Positions 54,046 through 63,012 of a DNA stretch of 64,000 bases are shown in pieces (position 1 is the first letter of the stretch; every line of letters starts with the position of its first letter). The DNA is from Methanobacterium sp. BRmetb2. GTDB lineage: Archaea > Methanobacteriota > Methanobacteria > Methanobacteriales > Methanobacteriaceae. A program made the position numbers and the translations under genes. The notes under the pieces are model-generated. The model ran no database searches and was not told where the DNA came from. It saw only the letters and a program-made list of their open reading frames with translations. The stretch is from positions 1,755,501 through 1,819,500 of the forward strand of contig CP022705.1 of NCBI GenBank assembly GCA_003491285.1, read 5' to 3'.

Positions 54046-54705
54046 ATGGTAAAATCAAGAATACCGGAAACCGATAATGGTATACAAGGCGAGTTTAATG
54101 TGGAAATCTATGACCAGATGATGTCCAGGTTGAGAGATAAGGGATTTATGGAAACTGACGAAATTATAAAGTCCGGAATTAATAAGGGATTTGTCCTGGA
54201 AATAGGGCCGGGACCAGGGTATCTTGGCCTGGAATGGTTAAGCAAAACCCAGGGTACTAAACTGCAGGGAATTGAAATTAGTCGGGATATGATAAACATG
54301 GCCCGTAGAAACAGCAAAGAATATGAACTTGAAAACCGGGTAGAATATGTTGATTGTGATGCTCAAGACATGCCCTTTGATGAAAACATGTTCGATGGTG
54401 TTTTTAGCAATGGATCGCTCCATGAATGGTCACAACCCATTAAAATATTCAACGAAATCCACCGCGTTTTAAAACCTGGTGGCAGATACTTTATTAGTGA
54501 TATGAAAAGAGATATGAACTTTTTAGGCAAATGGTTCCTGAAACTTAATACTAAACCTAAGGAGATGAGGGCTGGATTGATATCATCAATTAACGCGGGA
54601 TATACTGTTACTGAAATAGTAAATATTCTTGAAAAATCTAATCTGAAAGATTTTAGTATTAATGAAGTATTTATCGGTTTTGAAATTACCGGGAAAAAAG
54701 AATAA
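54046..54705 (+). CDS. Class I SAM-dependent methyltransferase
   Basis: 219 residues. SAM motif 'VLEIGPGPGYLGLEWL' (about 50-65), 'GIEISRDMINMARRN' as acidic motif, 'YVDCDAQDMPFDENMFDGVFSNGSLHEW' region and 'IHRVLKPGGRYFISDMKRDM'. It resembles UbiE/Coq5-type small-molecule methyltransferases. It follows abrB and converges on the integrase gene with only six bases between stops. Confidence 0.87.
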   Translation: MVKSRIPETDNGIQGEFNVEIYDQMMSRLRDKGFMETDEIIKSGINKGFVLEIGPGPGYLGLEWLSKTQGTKLQGIEISRDMINMARRNSKEYELENRVEYVDCDAQDMPFDENMFDGVFSNGSLHEWSQPIKIFNEIHRVLKPGGRYFISDMKRDMNFLGKWFLKLNTKPKEMRAGLISSINAGYTVTEIVNILEKSNLKDFSINEVFIGFEITGKKE

Positions 54706-54711
54706 GGAAAA

Positions 54712-55785
54712 TTAGTCCAAGTTGTGATCATTTTCCCTATTAAATTCCGATATATCTATTTTGTCAATGGATAGATAGGGTAATGCCTCCATATACCTTT
54801 TTTTTAAGGATTCAGGGTCCATGTACCAGTAGGCCCGGTCAACATCAGATATTTTATGGCCTGCTAGAAAATCGGCTAATGTTTTATCTCCTATATTATT
54901 CATTATGGTGGATATGAAGTATTTACGCATGGCGTGGGCTCTCCAATAACTGTAAGCACCTTCCTTTTTTTTTAAACCTGCCTTTAACCCAATTCTCCGG
55001 AAATTGGTTACAATCACATCACGATCAATTGGTTCGCCATTGTTTTTAACGAATAATGCAGAGTCATAATCATTGATTCTTATCTTCTGGTTGCATCCTT
55101 TGACCCTCTCTTTGAGATAATCCAGAATCTTCCTAGTAACTTCCGGAGGTATAAAAGTAATATATCTATAATTCACCTTCTTCCGGGTTATATGGACCGT
55201 GAGTATAACCTTTCTAAGAAGATGCTGATACTGGAAGAGATCATCAATGGTTTTAATTTCTTTTTTGATTGCTTCACCTGCTGCGTCCATGAATTTCCTA
55301 ATAGTTAAATTCCGGGCTTCTGCCTGAGCCATACCAGATAATGCCATTAAATAGATTAGGGCCGTTTCTCTAGGGGCAGCAACACTAACCAGACGAGATA
55401 AATCTTTCCTTGTTATTAATTTACCATAATTTTCTTCCAGGGCAATATCACCTCGGGAGATCTTGATCGGTGGTACTTGAATATCCATAGAATCATAAAA
55501 AGATTTTACAGAGTAAATATACAGATTTATTGTTCCTTCAGCTTTATTTTCATTTTTAAGTTGTTTTTTCATCTTTAAAAAATAGAAGTTAAGTTTTCGA
55601 TCTCTTAGTTTTATACTTTTTTCTTCTTCAAGGTCTGCTTCCTTGATGAGTTCATCTGGTGTTAAACCGACTAGATTGCAGTAATATTTGAGGAATTCTA
55701 TATAATATTCAATGGTTGAATCTTCCAGATCTTTTCGTAAAACCCACAGATCAATGCGTTTTTGGTCATCTTCTGTAAAGTTCAT
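54712..55785 (-). CDS. Tyrosine recombinase/integrase with altered catalytic Arg box
   Basis: About 357 residues. SAM-like N-terminal core-binding domain (about 1-125), then the catalytic domain. 'RAHAMRKYFISTIMNN' is the HxxR box, 'FLAGHKISDVDRAYWYM' holds the third His and the nucleophile Tyr, and 'HITRKKVNYRYI' supplies the Lys hairpin. The first Arg box, normally GLRxSE, reads SGMAQAEARNL, so the Arg seems to be Ala. ATG 55824 is an alternative start; neither has a binding site. It probably integrated the small element to its right. Confidence 0.82.
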   Translation of the reverse strand: MNFTEDDQKRIDLWVLRKDLEDSTIEYYIEFLKYYCNLVGLTPDELIKEADLEEEKSIKLRDRKLNFYFLKMKKQLKNENKAEGTINLYIYSVKSFYDSMDIQVPPIKISRGDIALEENYGKLITRKDLSRLVSVAAPRETALIYLMALSGMAQAEARNLTIRKFMDAAGEAIKKEIKTIDDLFQYQHLLRKVILTVHITRKKVNYRYITFIPPEVTRKILDYLKERVKGCNQKIRINDYDSALFVKNNGEPIDRDVIVTNFRRIGLKAGLKKKEGAYSYWRAHAMRKYFISTIMNNIGDKTLADFLAGHKISDVDRAYWYMDPESLKKRYMEALPYLSIDKIDISEFNRENDHNLD

Positions 55786-55803
55786 ACAGATGATTGGGTG
55801 ATT

Positions 55804-55821
55804 ATTACTAATAAGTATTAC
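55804..55821. promoter_or_regulatory. Operator-like motif at integrase start
   Basis: ATTACTAATAA (55804-55814) and GTATTAC (55815-55821) recur in the promoter between the two small element genes at 56465-56499 (as TTATTAGTAAT and AGTATTAC). A further ATAGTAAT lies near 55833. Shared sites suggest one regulator of the element. Confidence 0.45.
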
Positions 55822-55865
55822 CATTCAATTATTATAGTAATATTTATTAAAATTGAAAATTTGAT

Positions 55866-56123
55866 TTATTTAATTACTCCTAATCGTCCTTCCTGTTCCA
55901 GTTCCTCTGTGATTTCACATACCAATTCATAGTCGATTTCCAAGTCTTGTGCCGCTTCATAGTTATAAGCTTCATGGTAACTATGGTAATAACCTAAAAC
56001 CTCTTTTTTAGCAGTATTATAATCAATATTTCGTATTTTAATTACTTTATTTACTCTCAATTTGTTTTTAACTCCTGCTATCATGAAATAATATTTGTTG
56101 AATTTTGTTATATATAATTTCAT
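55866..56123 (-). CDS. Small hypothetical protein of integrated element
   Basis: 85 residues, unrecognised family. Basic first half ('KNKLRVNKVIKIRNIDYNTAKKEVLGYYHS') and acidic second half ('DLEIDYELVCEITEELEQEGRLGVIK', ends given). The second half could form a helical hairpin. It lies between the integrase and another minus-strand gene and is probably part of the same element. Confidence 0.55.
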   Translation of the reverse strand: MKLYITKFNKYYFMIAGVKNKLRVNKVIKIRNIDYNTAKKEVLGYYHSYHEAYNYEAAQDLEIDYELVCEITEELEQEGRLGVIK

Positions 56124-56187
56124 AAAGCTAACTTTGTAAACATTATTTATTTTTAGCTCTAATAATTACATTATTTTGATAAAAAAA

Positions 56188-56460
56188 TTAAAATTGATTC
56201 ATTTCATCTTCTAAAGGTTTTATAATCTCTTTAATCTTTTTTGCCTTATTGATGTTAAGATAAATATCTAATCCATGTTTTGTTTTATATGGAACAATTA
56301 AACTTTCTTTAATTAAGTTTCTAATAGTTCTTTTTACCAGTTTACAACTATATTTGGGTAATCTTTTGCAAACATAGTTTACAGGGGTATGCTTTTGGTT
56401 ATAGTAACCTTTGCGGTGCATTGAAAAGAGTATCTCTTTTGAGAGGTCATCATATTCCAT
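56188..56460 (-). CDS. Small winged-helix-like protein of integrated element
   Basis: 90 residues. 'SKEILFSMHRKGYY', 'PVNYVCKRLPKYSCKLVKRTIRNLIKESLIVPYKTKHGLDIYLN' (ends given) have the helix-turn-helix plus wing pattern of a small transcriptional regulator. The start faces the divergent gene at 56555, with TATTAGTAAT motifs between. No named family recognised. Confidence 0.6.
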   Translation of the reverse strand: MEYDDLSKEILFSMHRKGYYNQKHTPVNYVCKRLPKYSCKLVKRTIRNLIKESLIVPYKTKHGLDIYLNINKAKKIKEIIKPLEDEMNQF

Positions 56461-56464
56461 AAAA

Positions 56465-56533
56465 TTATTAGTAATTACTATAATAAAAGTATTACTATCG
56501 TTATTTCAATACATTTATATTACATTAATGTAA
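56465..56533. promoter_or_regulatory. Divergent promoter with operator-like repeats
   Basis: TTATTAGTAAT (56465-56475) overlaps a second ATTACTA, and AGTATTACTAT (56489-56499) follows. The perfect 14-base palindrome TTACATTAATGTAA (56520-56533) lies 22 bases before the plus-strand start at 56555. The arrangement fits auto-regulated divergent transcription of the two winged-helix genes. Confidence 0.5.
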
Positions 56534-56554
56534 AACTAATTTACAGGCGAGTGC

Positions 56555-56968
56555 ATGTTAACCAAAATTTTCGGAAGTTCTCCCCGAGTTAAGTTAATTG
56601 ACTATTTAGTGGCCCATCCCTGGGAGGAATTTTCAAAAACTCAACTGGCAGAGGGAGCTCAAATCACAAGACCCACAGTATACAAATTATTATCTTCATT
56701 AATCCAAGAAAAACTAGTAATCAAGACAAAAAAGGTTGGCAATATCCAATTATATCAAACCAATAGGAAATCACCTATAATAAAACATATTAGTTCCCTA
56801 CAGAGCTTGCTTGCTGATATGGAAGTGGACAAACAGAAAAAAAATTCCATTAATGAGCAAACAAATATATCTGAAGCCGAATTAGATGAACTGTTAGGAA
56901 CAGATGATGATGCCAGCCGTATTCTTAAAACCAAAGAAGTTTTACATGTTTTAAAAGTAAATAAATGA
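56555..56968 (+). CDS. Winged-helix transcriptional regulator
   Basis: 137 residues. N-terminal wHTH (about 1-75): 'FGSSPRVKLIDYLVAHPWEEFSKTQLAEGAQITRPTVYKLLSSLIQEKLVIKTKK' with ends given. The C-terminal half is charged and helical, with 'SEAELDELLGTDDDASRI' near 106-123. It resembles archaeal ArsR/MarR-like regulators that accompany mobile elements. It is divergent from the small regulator at 56188-56460. Confidence 0.8.
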   Translation: MLTKIFGSSPRVKLIDYLVAHPWEEFSKTQLAEGAQITRPTVYKLLSSLIQEKLVIKTKKVGNIQLYQTNRKSPIIKHISSLQSLLADMEVDKQKKNSINEQTNISEAELDELLGTDDDASRILKTKEVLHVLKVNK

Positions 56969-56994
56969 GTTAAATACAACTTAAATTTCATTTT

Positions 56995-57062
56995 TTATAT
57001 ATAAAAATATATAATCTTTTATAACTAGTTATATACAAAAATATATAATCATTTATAAATAG
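56995..57062. repeat. 34-bp imperfect tandem duplication
   Basis: Units 56995-57028 and 57029-57062 agree at 31 of 34 positions (TTATATA then AAAATATATAATC, then TTTATAA and TAG). It lies just downstream of the winged-helix gene and abuts the stop of the minus-strand remnant at 57053. It is a local duplication, not an array. Confidence 0.7.
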
Positions 57063-57178
57063 ATGTATTTTCTTAATACAACTTTAAAATCTTCCTTTAT
57101 TTTCCATAATTTAAGTTGATATTCTGAAATAACCTTTTTTAGTTGTTCTAAACTTTCTAGATCATATGATTCTTCCAT
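57053..57178 (-). pseudogene. Possible gene remnant or 41-residue protein
   Basis: The minus strand is open for 65 codons without an early canonical start: 'ILKVAFSKNGVVLDIRKRF' then Met at 57178 and 'EESYDLESLEQLKKVISEYQ' to 'VVLRKYIYL'. The composition is protein-like with an amphipathic helix, so it may be the C-terminal fragment of a lost gene, or a small protein starting at the Met. The remaining 240 bases to the ATPase-nuclease gene are AT-rich and hold its promoter. Confidence 0.4.
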
Positions 57179-57413
57179 AGGACGAAATCGCTTTCTTATA
57201 TCTAAGACGACTCCATTTTTTGAGAAAGCTACTTTTAATATTGTAAAAAATCAAAAAATTTCTTCAACTTTGAAAATCGGATTAAAACAGTAATCAGTTA
57301 TTGGATTAGATCATTTTCGTAAATAATTCAATTAAAATATACTTAACAACTTACAAACTTTTTTATTAGTTTATTTTAAAACTAAAAATATAATATCTTT
57401 TATGGGGGATTGA

Positions 57414-59345
57414 ATGAAAATTGATAGCATTACTATTAAAAATGTGAAAAGTTTTCGAGATGAAGTTATCATTGATTTTAATAATGATTATAATATTTTA
57501 GTTGGCCCAAATGGCGGTGGAAAAAGTAATTTATTGGATATAATCACTGTAATTTTGAGACATTTTATTATTAAAGGGTATAAAATAACTTCTCGCACTG
57601 ACAAGGGCAGAGAATATAAAGACATATCAGAATATAATTTATTTGGACAAATTAACAATATTTTAGATAAATTCATTGGTAATAACAGTGATTCATGCGT
57701 TAAAATTGATTTAGAAGTAAATGATGGGGATATAGAAAACATCAATATTATCAAAAATAACCTTAAAAAATTTGAAGAGATATGGAATAAATACAGAACT
57801 AAACCTATATTTGATTTTGAAGGTTTTAAAAGTTTAGATCTAACTATTTTAAAATCAAAACAAATTTTAACTTATGAAATAAAAAATAATTCACTTTCTC
57901 CTCCTTCTAATAATAAACCAGAATACATTTATCTACAATATCTAAATTTTTTCAATTTATTTGTTTTATTGGCGAAAGAAATGACTGAAATAGATAAGTT
58001 AAATAATATTTATCTTTATTTTTCTCCATATCGGGTGGAAGAACAACAAAATTTACAAGTTAGTTTAGCATCCGAGAATTATTATGGATTATTGGAAAAA
58101 GATTTAAGATCAACCTCTAAGACAATATCTTCATCACTTAAGCTTGCAACATTCCACTTCGCTGAAAAAATGAGATTTTATGAAGCAGATGAAGATGAAA
58201 AACATTTAGAAAAATGGAAAAAAGATTCAGAAGTTAAATTAGTCGATCATTACTTAGAAAAATTGGGTTATTCTTGGGAAATAGACCTTATAGACCCCAA
58301 TCGTAATTTATATGAAATAATTTTAACTAAAGATGGAAAAAAATTTAATATAGGACAGGCAAGTTCTGGTGAAAAAGAGATAATTAACTTTTTATTAGGT
58401 ATTTTTGCATTTAATATTGAAAACGGATTGGTAATAATAGATGAACCTGAATTACACCTTCATCCTAAATGGCAGTCCTTACTTATGGATTTATTCATTG
58501 ATTTATCAGAGAAAACGGGTAATCAATTCATTCTTTCTACTCACTCGCCCGTTTTTATAAATAATAAAACAATATCGAACATCACTAGGATTTATATGGA
58601 TAAAAGAGAGAGTAATAAAGTTAAACTTGATGAATCTAAGCTTAAAAATGTTAAAGATTTACTTCACATGATTAATTCTCATAATAATGAAAAAATGTTC
58701 TTCGCTGACAAAGTAGTTCTTGTTGAAGGAATTCACGATAGACTTATTTTTGAAAAATTAATCAAATTATTTTCTGAAGATATTTCAGAGGTCATTGATG
58801 TCTTAGAAGTTGGAGGAAAACATAATTTAGAGAAATATAGGAAATTTCTTGATAATATAAAAGTAAAAAATTTCATAATAGCGGATTTCGATTATTTATT
58901 GGATATTGGAGCTGAGGAAATAAAAGATTTGTTTAAAACATCCCCTAAACAGATTAATAAAGAAGTGATAAATAAAAAATCAAGTAAAGATGGCAAAAGG
59001 TTAGTAGAAGAATTGGAAAATGCTATCGATGAAAATGATATTGCTAAACTAAAAGAAGTATGGGAATATATCAAATATCGGCATCGGAAAATTAAGGATG
59101 TATTAACTGATGATGAAAAAAAATTGGTAAATAATTTTATTGATAGTAAAATGGCAGAAAATATATTTATTTTAAAAGAAGGTGAATTAGAGGACTATTT
59201 ACCAGATGGTTATAAAAGTAAGGATTTAGAGAAAATTATAGAGCTTTCAAAAGATGAAAATTTTTTTAAGTGGTGGAATGAAATTAAGAATGATGAAAAG
59301 GGAATTGAAATGAGTTCTATTATTTCATTTATAGTAAATGCTTAA
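57414..59345 (+). CDS. OLD-family ATP-dependent endonuclease (ABC-type ATPase plus TOPRIM)
   Basis: 643 residues. SMC/ABC-like ATPase: 'SITIKNVKSFRDE', Walker A 'GPNGGGKSNL' (about 33-42), signature-like 'QASSGEKEI' (about 318), Walker B 'LVIIDEPELHLHP' (about 340-352), H-loop 'LSTHSPV'. The TOPRIM nuclease follows: 'VVLVEGIHDRLIFEKL' (about 436) with the Glu, and 'FIIADFDYLLD' with the DxD. This is the OLD layout, found in phage-defence nucleases such as P2 Old and GajA. No GajB-like helicase gene is adjacent. The acidic C-terminus (560-643) is unassigned. Confidence 0.85.
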   Translation: MKIDSITIKNVKSFRDEVIIDFNNDYNILVGPNGGGKSNLLDIITVILRHFIIKGYKITSRTDKGREYKDISEYNLFGQINNILDKFIGNNSDSCVKIDLEVNDGDIENINIIKNNLKKFEEIWNKYRTKPIFDFEGFKSLDLTILKSKQILTYEIKNNSLSPPSNNKPEYIYLQYLNFFNLFVLLAKEMTEIDKLNNIYLYFSPYRVEEQQNLQVSLASENYYGLLEKDLRSTSKTISSSLKLATFHFAEKMRFYEADEDEKHLEKWKKDSEVKLVDHYLEKLGYSWEIDLIDPNRNLYEIILTKDGKKFNIGQASSGEKEIINFLLGIFAFNIENGLVIIDEPELHLHPKWQSLLMDLFIDLSEKTGNQFILSTHSPVFINNKTISNITRIYMDKRESNKVKLDESKLKNVKDLLHMINSHNNEKMFFADKVVLVEGIHDRLIFEKLIKLFSEDISEVIDVLEVGGKHNLEKYRKFLDNIKVKNFIIADFDYLLDIGAEEIKDLFKTSPKQINKEVINKKSSKDGKRLVEELENAIDENDIAKLKEVWEYIKYRHRKIKDVLTDDEKKLVNNFIDSKMAENIFILKEGELEDYLPDGYKSKDLEKIIELSKDENFFKWWNEIKNDEKGIEMSSIISFIVNA

Positions 59346-59643
59346 AAAATCAATTTTCTAAAGTTTTTTATAAAATATTAATCTTTTTCATTTAATAGAA
59401 AGCATCTTTTTTAGGTTTTATGGCTATTTTATTAGTTTATAATGAGTAATATGTTAATAAGGTCCAATTCTTATATTCTACATATGAAGCATATATTCTA
59501 TAAGTAGTTTACAATCATCTTTGAGGTATACAGTGGTGATGTGTTATGGTAACAAATTTTTGGAATCAGATGTATTTTTATTCAATTCTTCACTTCATTT
59601 ATTAGATACATTATCACCATACATCTTGAGATATTTCAAGGAA
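59346..59643. other. Convergent intergenic region
   Basis: About 300 AT-rich bases between the convergent ATPase-nuclease and the EVE-NucS gene. A weak inverted repeat (GGTGAT near 59535, ATCACC near 59612) may reflect terminators. No gene was seen. Confidence 0.4.
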
Positions 59644-61557
59644 TTACATTTCTAATTTGTTTAGTACTTCACTTAATTCAATATGTTTAATTTTAGGATT
59701 GGTTAATCGTGCTGATGCGAATTTTGTATCATAACTAGGGCTAATTACTATACCTTTTATAACTTTTCCATTTGACAAGTTTTTCATAACCCATCCCATA
59801 TAAGCGGATATCTGACCAAAAACTTCTCTAGTTGCTCTTACAACTTTTAATTCGATCACCACATATTCTCCTGTCTTTTTATCTTGAGCTAATATGTCAA
59901 TAAATCCTCCATCTCCTTCACAGAGTTTTTGTCGCTCAGGATTTTTTAGTTCGTAACCAAGATCTTTCAATATACCTATATTATTGTTCAGTTTTTTTTC
60001 AATTTTGATTTCATCAAGTATTTTGTCCATTATTTTCACCCAATCAAATTTATCTAAGAACTTTTTATATTCTGGATTTTTATCAATTAACACATCCGTT
60101 AGATGTTTCCAAATATGGTCTTCGATTTTAAAAGATATTCCCTGGAAATTCTTATTATAAGCATTCCACTCATCAAAATAAGGATCACTTTTAATTTCAT
60201 CAAAAGTAATAGGATTCTCAAATTTATACAAAGGCAGATATTCACATCCATAATGCCAATTTTTTATATTAGATATGTCGTTTATGGGATATGCATCACT
60301 TGCTGCTAGGATTAAATATTTAATATCCCTGTAAATAACTCCATTTTTCTTACCAGCCCGGTATAATAATGCTAAATCTCCAGCTCGGGTGTCTTTATGA
60401 CAAGTCCACCAGCTTGCAGGTTCAATATCTGAAACGTCATACTTATTTTTGGGGTTAAGTGATTCTCTTTCGGTTCCATCTTCTTCTAAGAAATATTCGG
60501 GTTTAGTTACCCATTGCCAAAATTGTGGTTCATCTCTAACATTGATAGTTACTTTTCCACCAGTTTTTTCGATCCAATTTAAATACTCATTTATTCTATT
60601 GGCTTCGAAGTAAAGATCAGAAATTTTATTGTCCCGAACAGTTTTAACAAATTTTCTGTAAGCCTCTTTAGTTTTATCAATTTTTCCCATAGAGTGAAAA
60701 ACTTCTCCAATTTCCAATAAACTATCCGCATCATTGGGTTCGATTTTTAAAACTTTATTGAAACATTCAAGTGCTTTTTTGAATTCTTTATTTTCCTTAA
60801 AAATTAATCCCTTCTGAAAGAAAGGTGCTTCCCATTCAGGATCTATTTTTATACATTCATCGTAATTTTTTAATGCATCATTTTTATTTTTTAACCTATA
60901 AAATGCATATCCTTTACTAAAATAGGCATCTATATGATTTGAATCAATTTTTAGGGCTTTATCAAGAAAATTAATATAGCTGATTTCGGATCATCACGTT
61001 CAATAAAAATATTCCCCTTACAATACCATGAATCAGCATTTTCAGAATTTATTTTTATTGAATTATTAAAACAATCCAAAGCTTCGTCAAATCTATCGAG
61101 ATGATAATAAGCTTTTCCTTTTAAAAAAAGAGCAATATCATCTTCTGGAATTATTTTTAGACTTTTATCAATATTTGATTGCACTATTGTATTGATTCAA
61201 ATCAAGTAAGTTTAAACCTTTGCAGAATGATAATTGATGGTCATTTGGATTAATCTTCAATGCCTTTGAGAACCATTTATCTGCATTTTTAAAATCATTT
61301 AAAAGATTAAAAACCATACCTATCATTTCATATGACTTCAAATTTTTTGGATTTATTTTTATTGCCATTTCAAAGCATTTTATTGATTTATTGAATTTTT
61401 CTAGTTTAAATAATGCCATTCCCTTAAAGAAATAAGCATCATAGTTGTTAGGGTTAGTATCTAATTCCATATCTGAAAGATTAATTAATTCTTCGAAATT
61501 TTCTGTATCTAATTCTTTCTGGGCTTTTTCAACAAATTCTTTATTTTCTGACTTCAT
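59644..61557 (-). pseudogene. TPR-EVE-NucS nuclease gene, disrupted by two frame shifts
   Basis: Reading right to left, TPR repeats run from 61557, break at about 61168-61176 (frame ends KY-stop), continue in another frame to about 60963-60972, then return to the original frame and run on to 59644. The second part is intact from about 60960: TPRs, then an EVE domain ('FWQWVTKPEYFLEEDG', 'WWTCHKDTRAGDLALLY', 'YLILAASDAYP') and a C-terminal NucS/DUF91-like nuclease domain ('GGFIDILAQDKKTGEYVVIELKV', ends given, the D...ExK core, and 'GQISAYMGWV'). The two breaks act like a loss and a gain of two bases. A shorter protein from TTG 60717 may still be made. Confidence 0.75.
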
Positions 61558-61920
61558 TTTATAACCCCTTCAAATCTATTTATTTTAAAATACGATTTTT
61601 ATACTTTATTTATTTTTAATTCGTTTTAATTTTGTATGTTTCCCCATGATAGTTGATCATTTACCATGTAACCTTCCTACTTTGCAACACAAATTATTTT
61701 TTAGTTTTCAAATTAATCATATAATATATACTTATATATACTATGTATATACATTATATAATAAATAGAAATGATAAGGGGGATGTGGAATTAAAAAGTA
61801 TTTTGAGAGAGTATTTTTTAATTAAAAAGTAATCATTTATATTTTAGATTCAGGATTTTATTGAAGACTATGTAAATTGAAGGATATTAAAATAAAAATT
61901 TAAGAATTTAGGGTGAATTT
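61558..61920. other. Intergenic AT-rich region
   Basis: About 360 bases between divergent genes. 'TATATACTTATATATACTATGTATATAC' around 61728-61755 (ends given) is a run of TATA-like dyads that may serve both directions. No gene seen. Confidence 0.45.
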
Positions 61921-62334
61921 ATGAAAAAACATCTGATTTTAGTCGTATTAGTTCTCGCATTTGTTGTAGCTGTATCTGGATGTACTTCAGACACTCAAAG
62001 TGAAACCTATTCTTCAGAAGATAATGCATCAAGTGGTGCTGATTCTTCATCTGGAAATTCAGGTAGTCAACTTAAAATTTTAAGTTCAAATGCCCATAGA
62101 GATAGTATTGGAAATTACATAATTGATGGAGAAGTTCAAAATACGGGTAATACTGATTTAAGCTATGTGGAAATTTATGCTACCGGTTATGATAGCAGTG
62201 GAAATGTAGTTACAACAGACAATACATATGCAGACATGGATAGTATACCTGCAGGCGGAAAATCGGGATTTAAGGTATACTTAGATGATGAACAAAATCA
62301 AATAGTAAAATATGAATTACAAGCTTCAGGTTAA
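61921..62334 (+). CDS. FxLYD-type lipoprotein
   Basis: 137 residues. A lipoprotein signal peptide ends in the lipobox 'VAVSGC' (Cys 20), then a Ser/Asp-rich linker (about 22-48) and a single Ig-like FxLYD domain ('YIIDGEVQNTGNTDLSYVEIYATGYDSSGNVV' region, 'IPAGGKSGFKVYL'). It is likely anchored outside the membrane. FxLYD proteins occur widely in methanogens; the role is unknown. Confidence 0.88.
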   Translation: MKKHLILVVLVLAFVVAVSGCTSDTQSETYSSEDNASSGADSSSGNSGSQLKILSSNAHRDSIGNYIIDGEVQNTGNTDLSYVEIYATGYDSSGNVVTTDNTYADMDSIPAGGKSGFKVYLDDEQNQIVKYELQASG

Positions 62335-62424
62335 TTATTTTTTTTATTTTCTTTTTTTAGTGTATCGAGCTACAACCATTCTAATATTTTTTTAAATTGG
62401 TATGTTAGACTATAGTACTATACA

Positions 62425-62494
62425 TAGAGTTCTAGGTCTAAAACTCTAAAAGTATAGAAGTAGGGGTTTAAATGGATAGAAATCTAGAACTCTA
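62425..62494. repeat. CTAG-rich inverted repeat
   Basis: TAGAGTTCTAG (62425-62435) and CTAGAACTCTA (62484-62494) are perfect 11-base inverted arms about 48 bases apart. Extra TCTAGA and CTCTAAA copies sit between and beyond. It lies in a 346-base gap (62335-62681) after the lipoprotein gene. It could be a terminator, a footprint of a lost element, or a regulatory site. Confidence 0.5.
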
Positions 62495-62681
62495 GAAGAA
62501 TAGAATCATAATTTTATTGTTTGATTTACTTCTTGATTTTCCATATAACGAAATATTTTTTCAACTTCGTAATATGCAGATTTAACGAAGTTAGATATTA
62601 ATATAATTTTATCTCCGGAACCAGGGAAAAACTGGAGAAGAAGGATATTAAAACCACACCCCAAATTTACCATAAAGTTGC

Positions 62682-62963
62682 TTTGAAAACTATTGGGACG
62701 AGTTAAAAAAGGATTTGGGTTTTGATGAAGAATAAGCACTTTTTTTAGCTAAAATCTGTGATGTTTCCCGGTTAAGTTATGTTAATACGACTTTTGCAAC
62801 CTTGCTGGTGAATTCAAATTATGATTCTGTAAAAAATAAAAAATGCAACTATAATGAATTTTATCAGAATTTAGTAAAGGTAAAGGTAAATAAAAGGTAT
62901 TATAAAGGAAGAATAAACCCTAAAGATATGGAATTTCTGGTTAACGAAACATTTAATATTTAA
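62682..62963 (+). pseudogene. Degraded gene remnant, unknown family
   Basis: A plus-strand frame reads 'FENYWDELKKDLGFDEE', a TAA stop at 62733-62735, then 'ALFLAKICDVSRLSYVNTTF', 'ATLLVNSNYDS' to 'NPKDMEFLVNETFNI' and TAA at 62961-62963. Both sides of the stop are in the same frame and read as one protein, resembling a helix-hairpin-helix-like helical domain. No start is visible. It is probably the 3' remnant of a lost gene. Confidence 0.5.
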
Positions 62964-63012
62964 TTAGCGGTGGAATGTTGATGATTACCATCCAAAATTA
63001 GGAGATGAGGAT

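Noticed and set aside
54712..56968. Functional provirus
   Set aside because: No capsid, portal, terminase or replication genes are present; only an integrase and three small genes, so it is at most a relic or minimal element.
57414..59345. Complete Gabija system
   Set aside because: GajA-like architecture is present, but no UvrD-like GajB gene is adjacent on either side.
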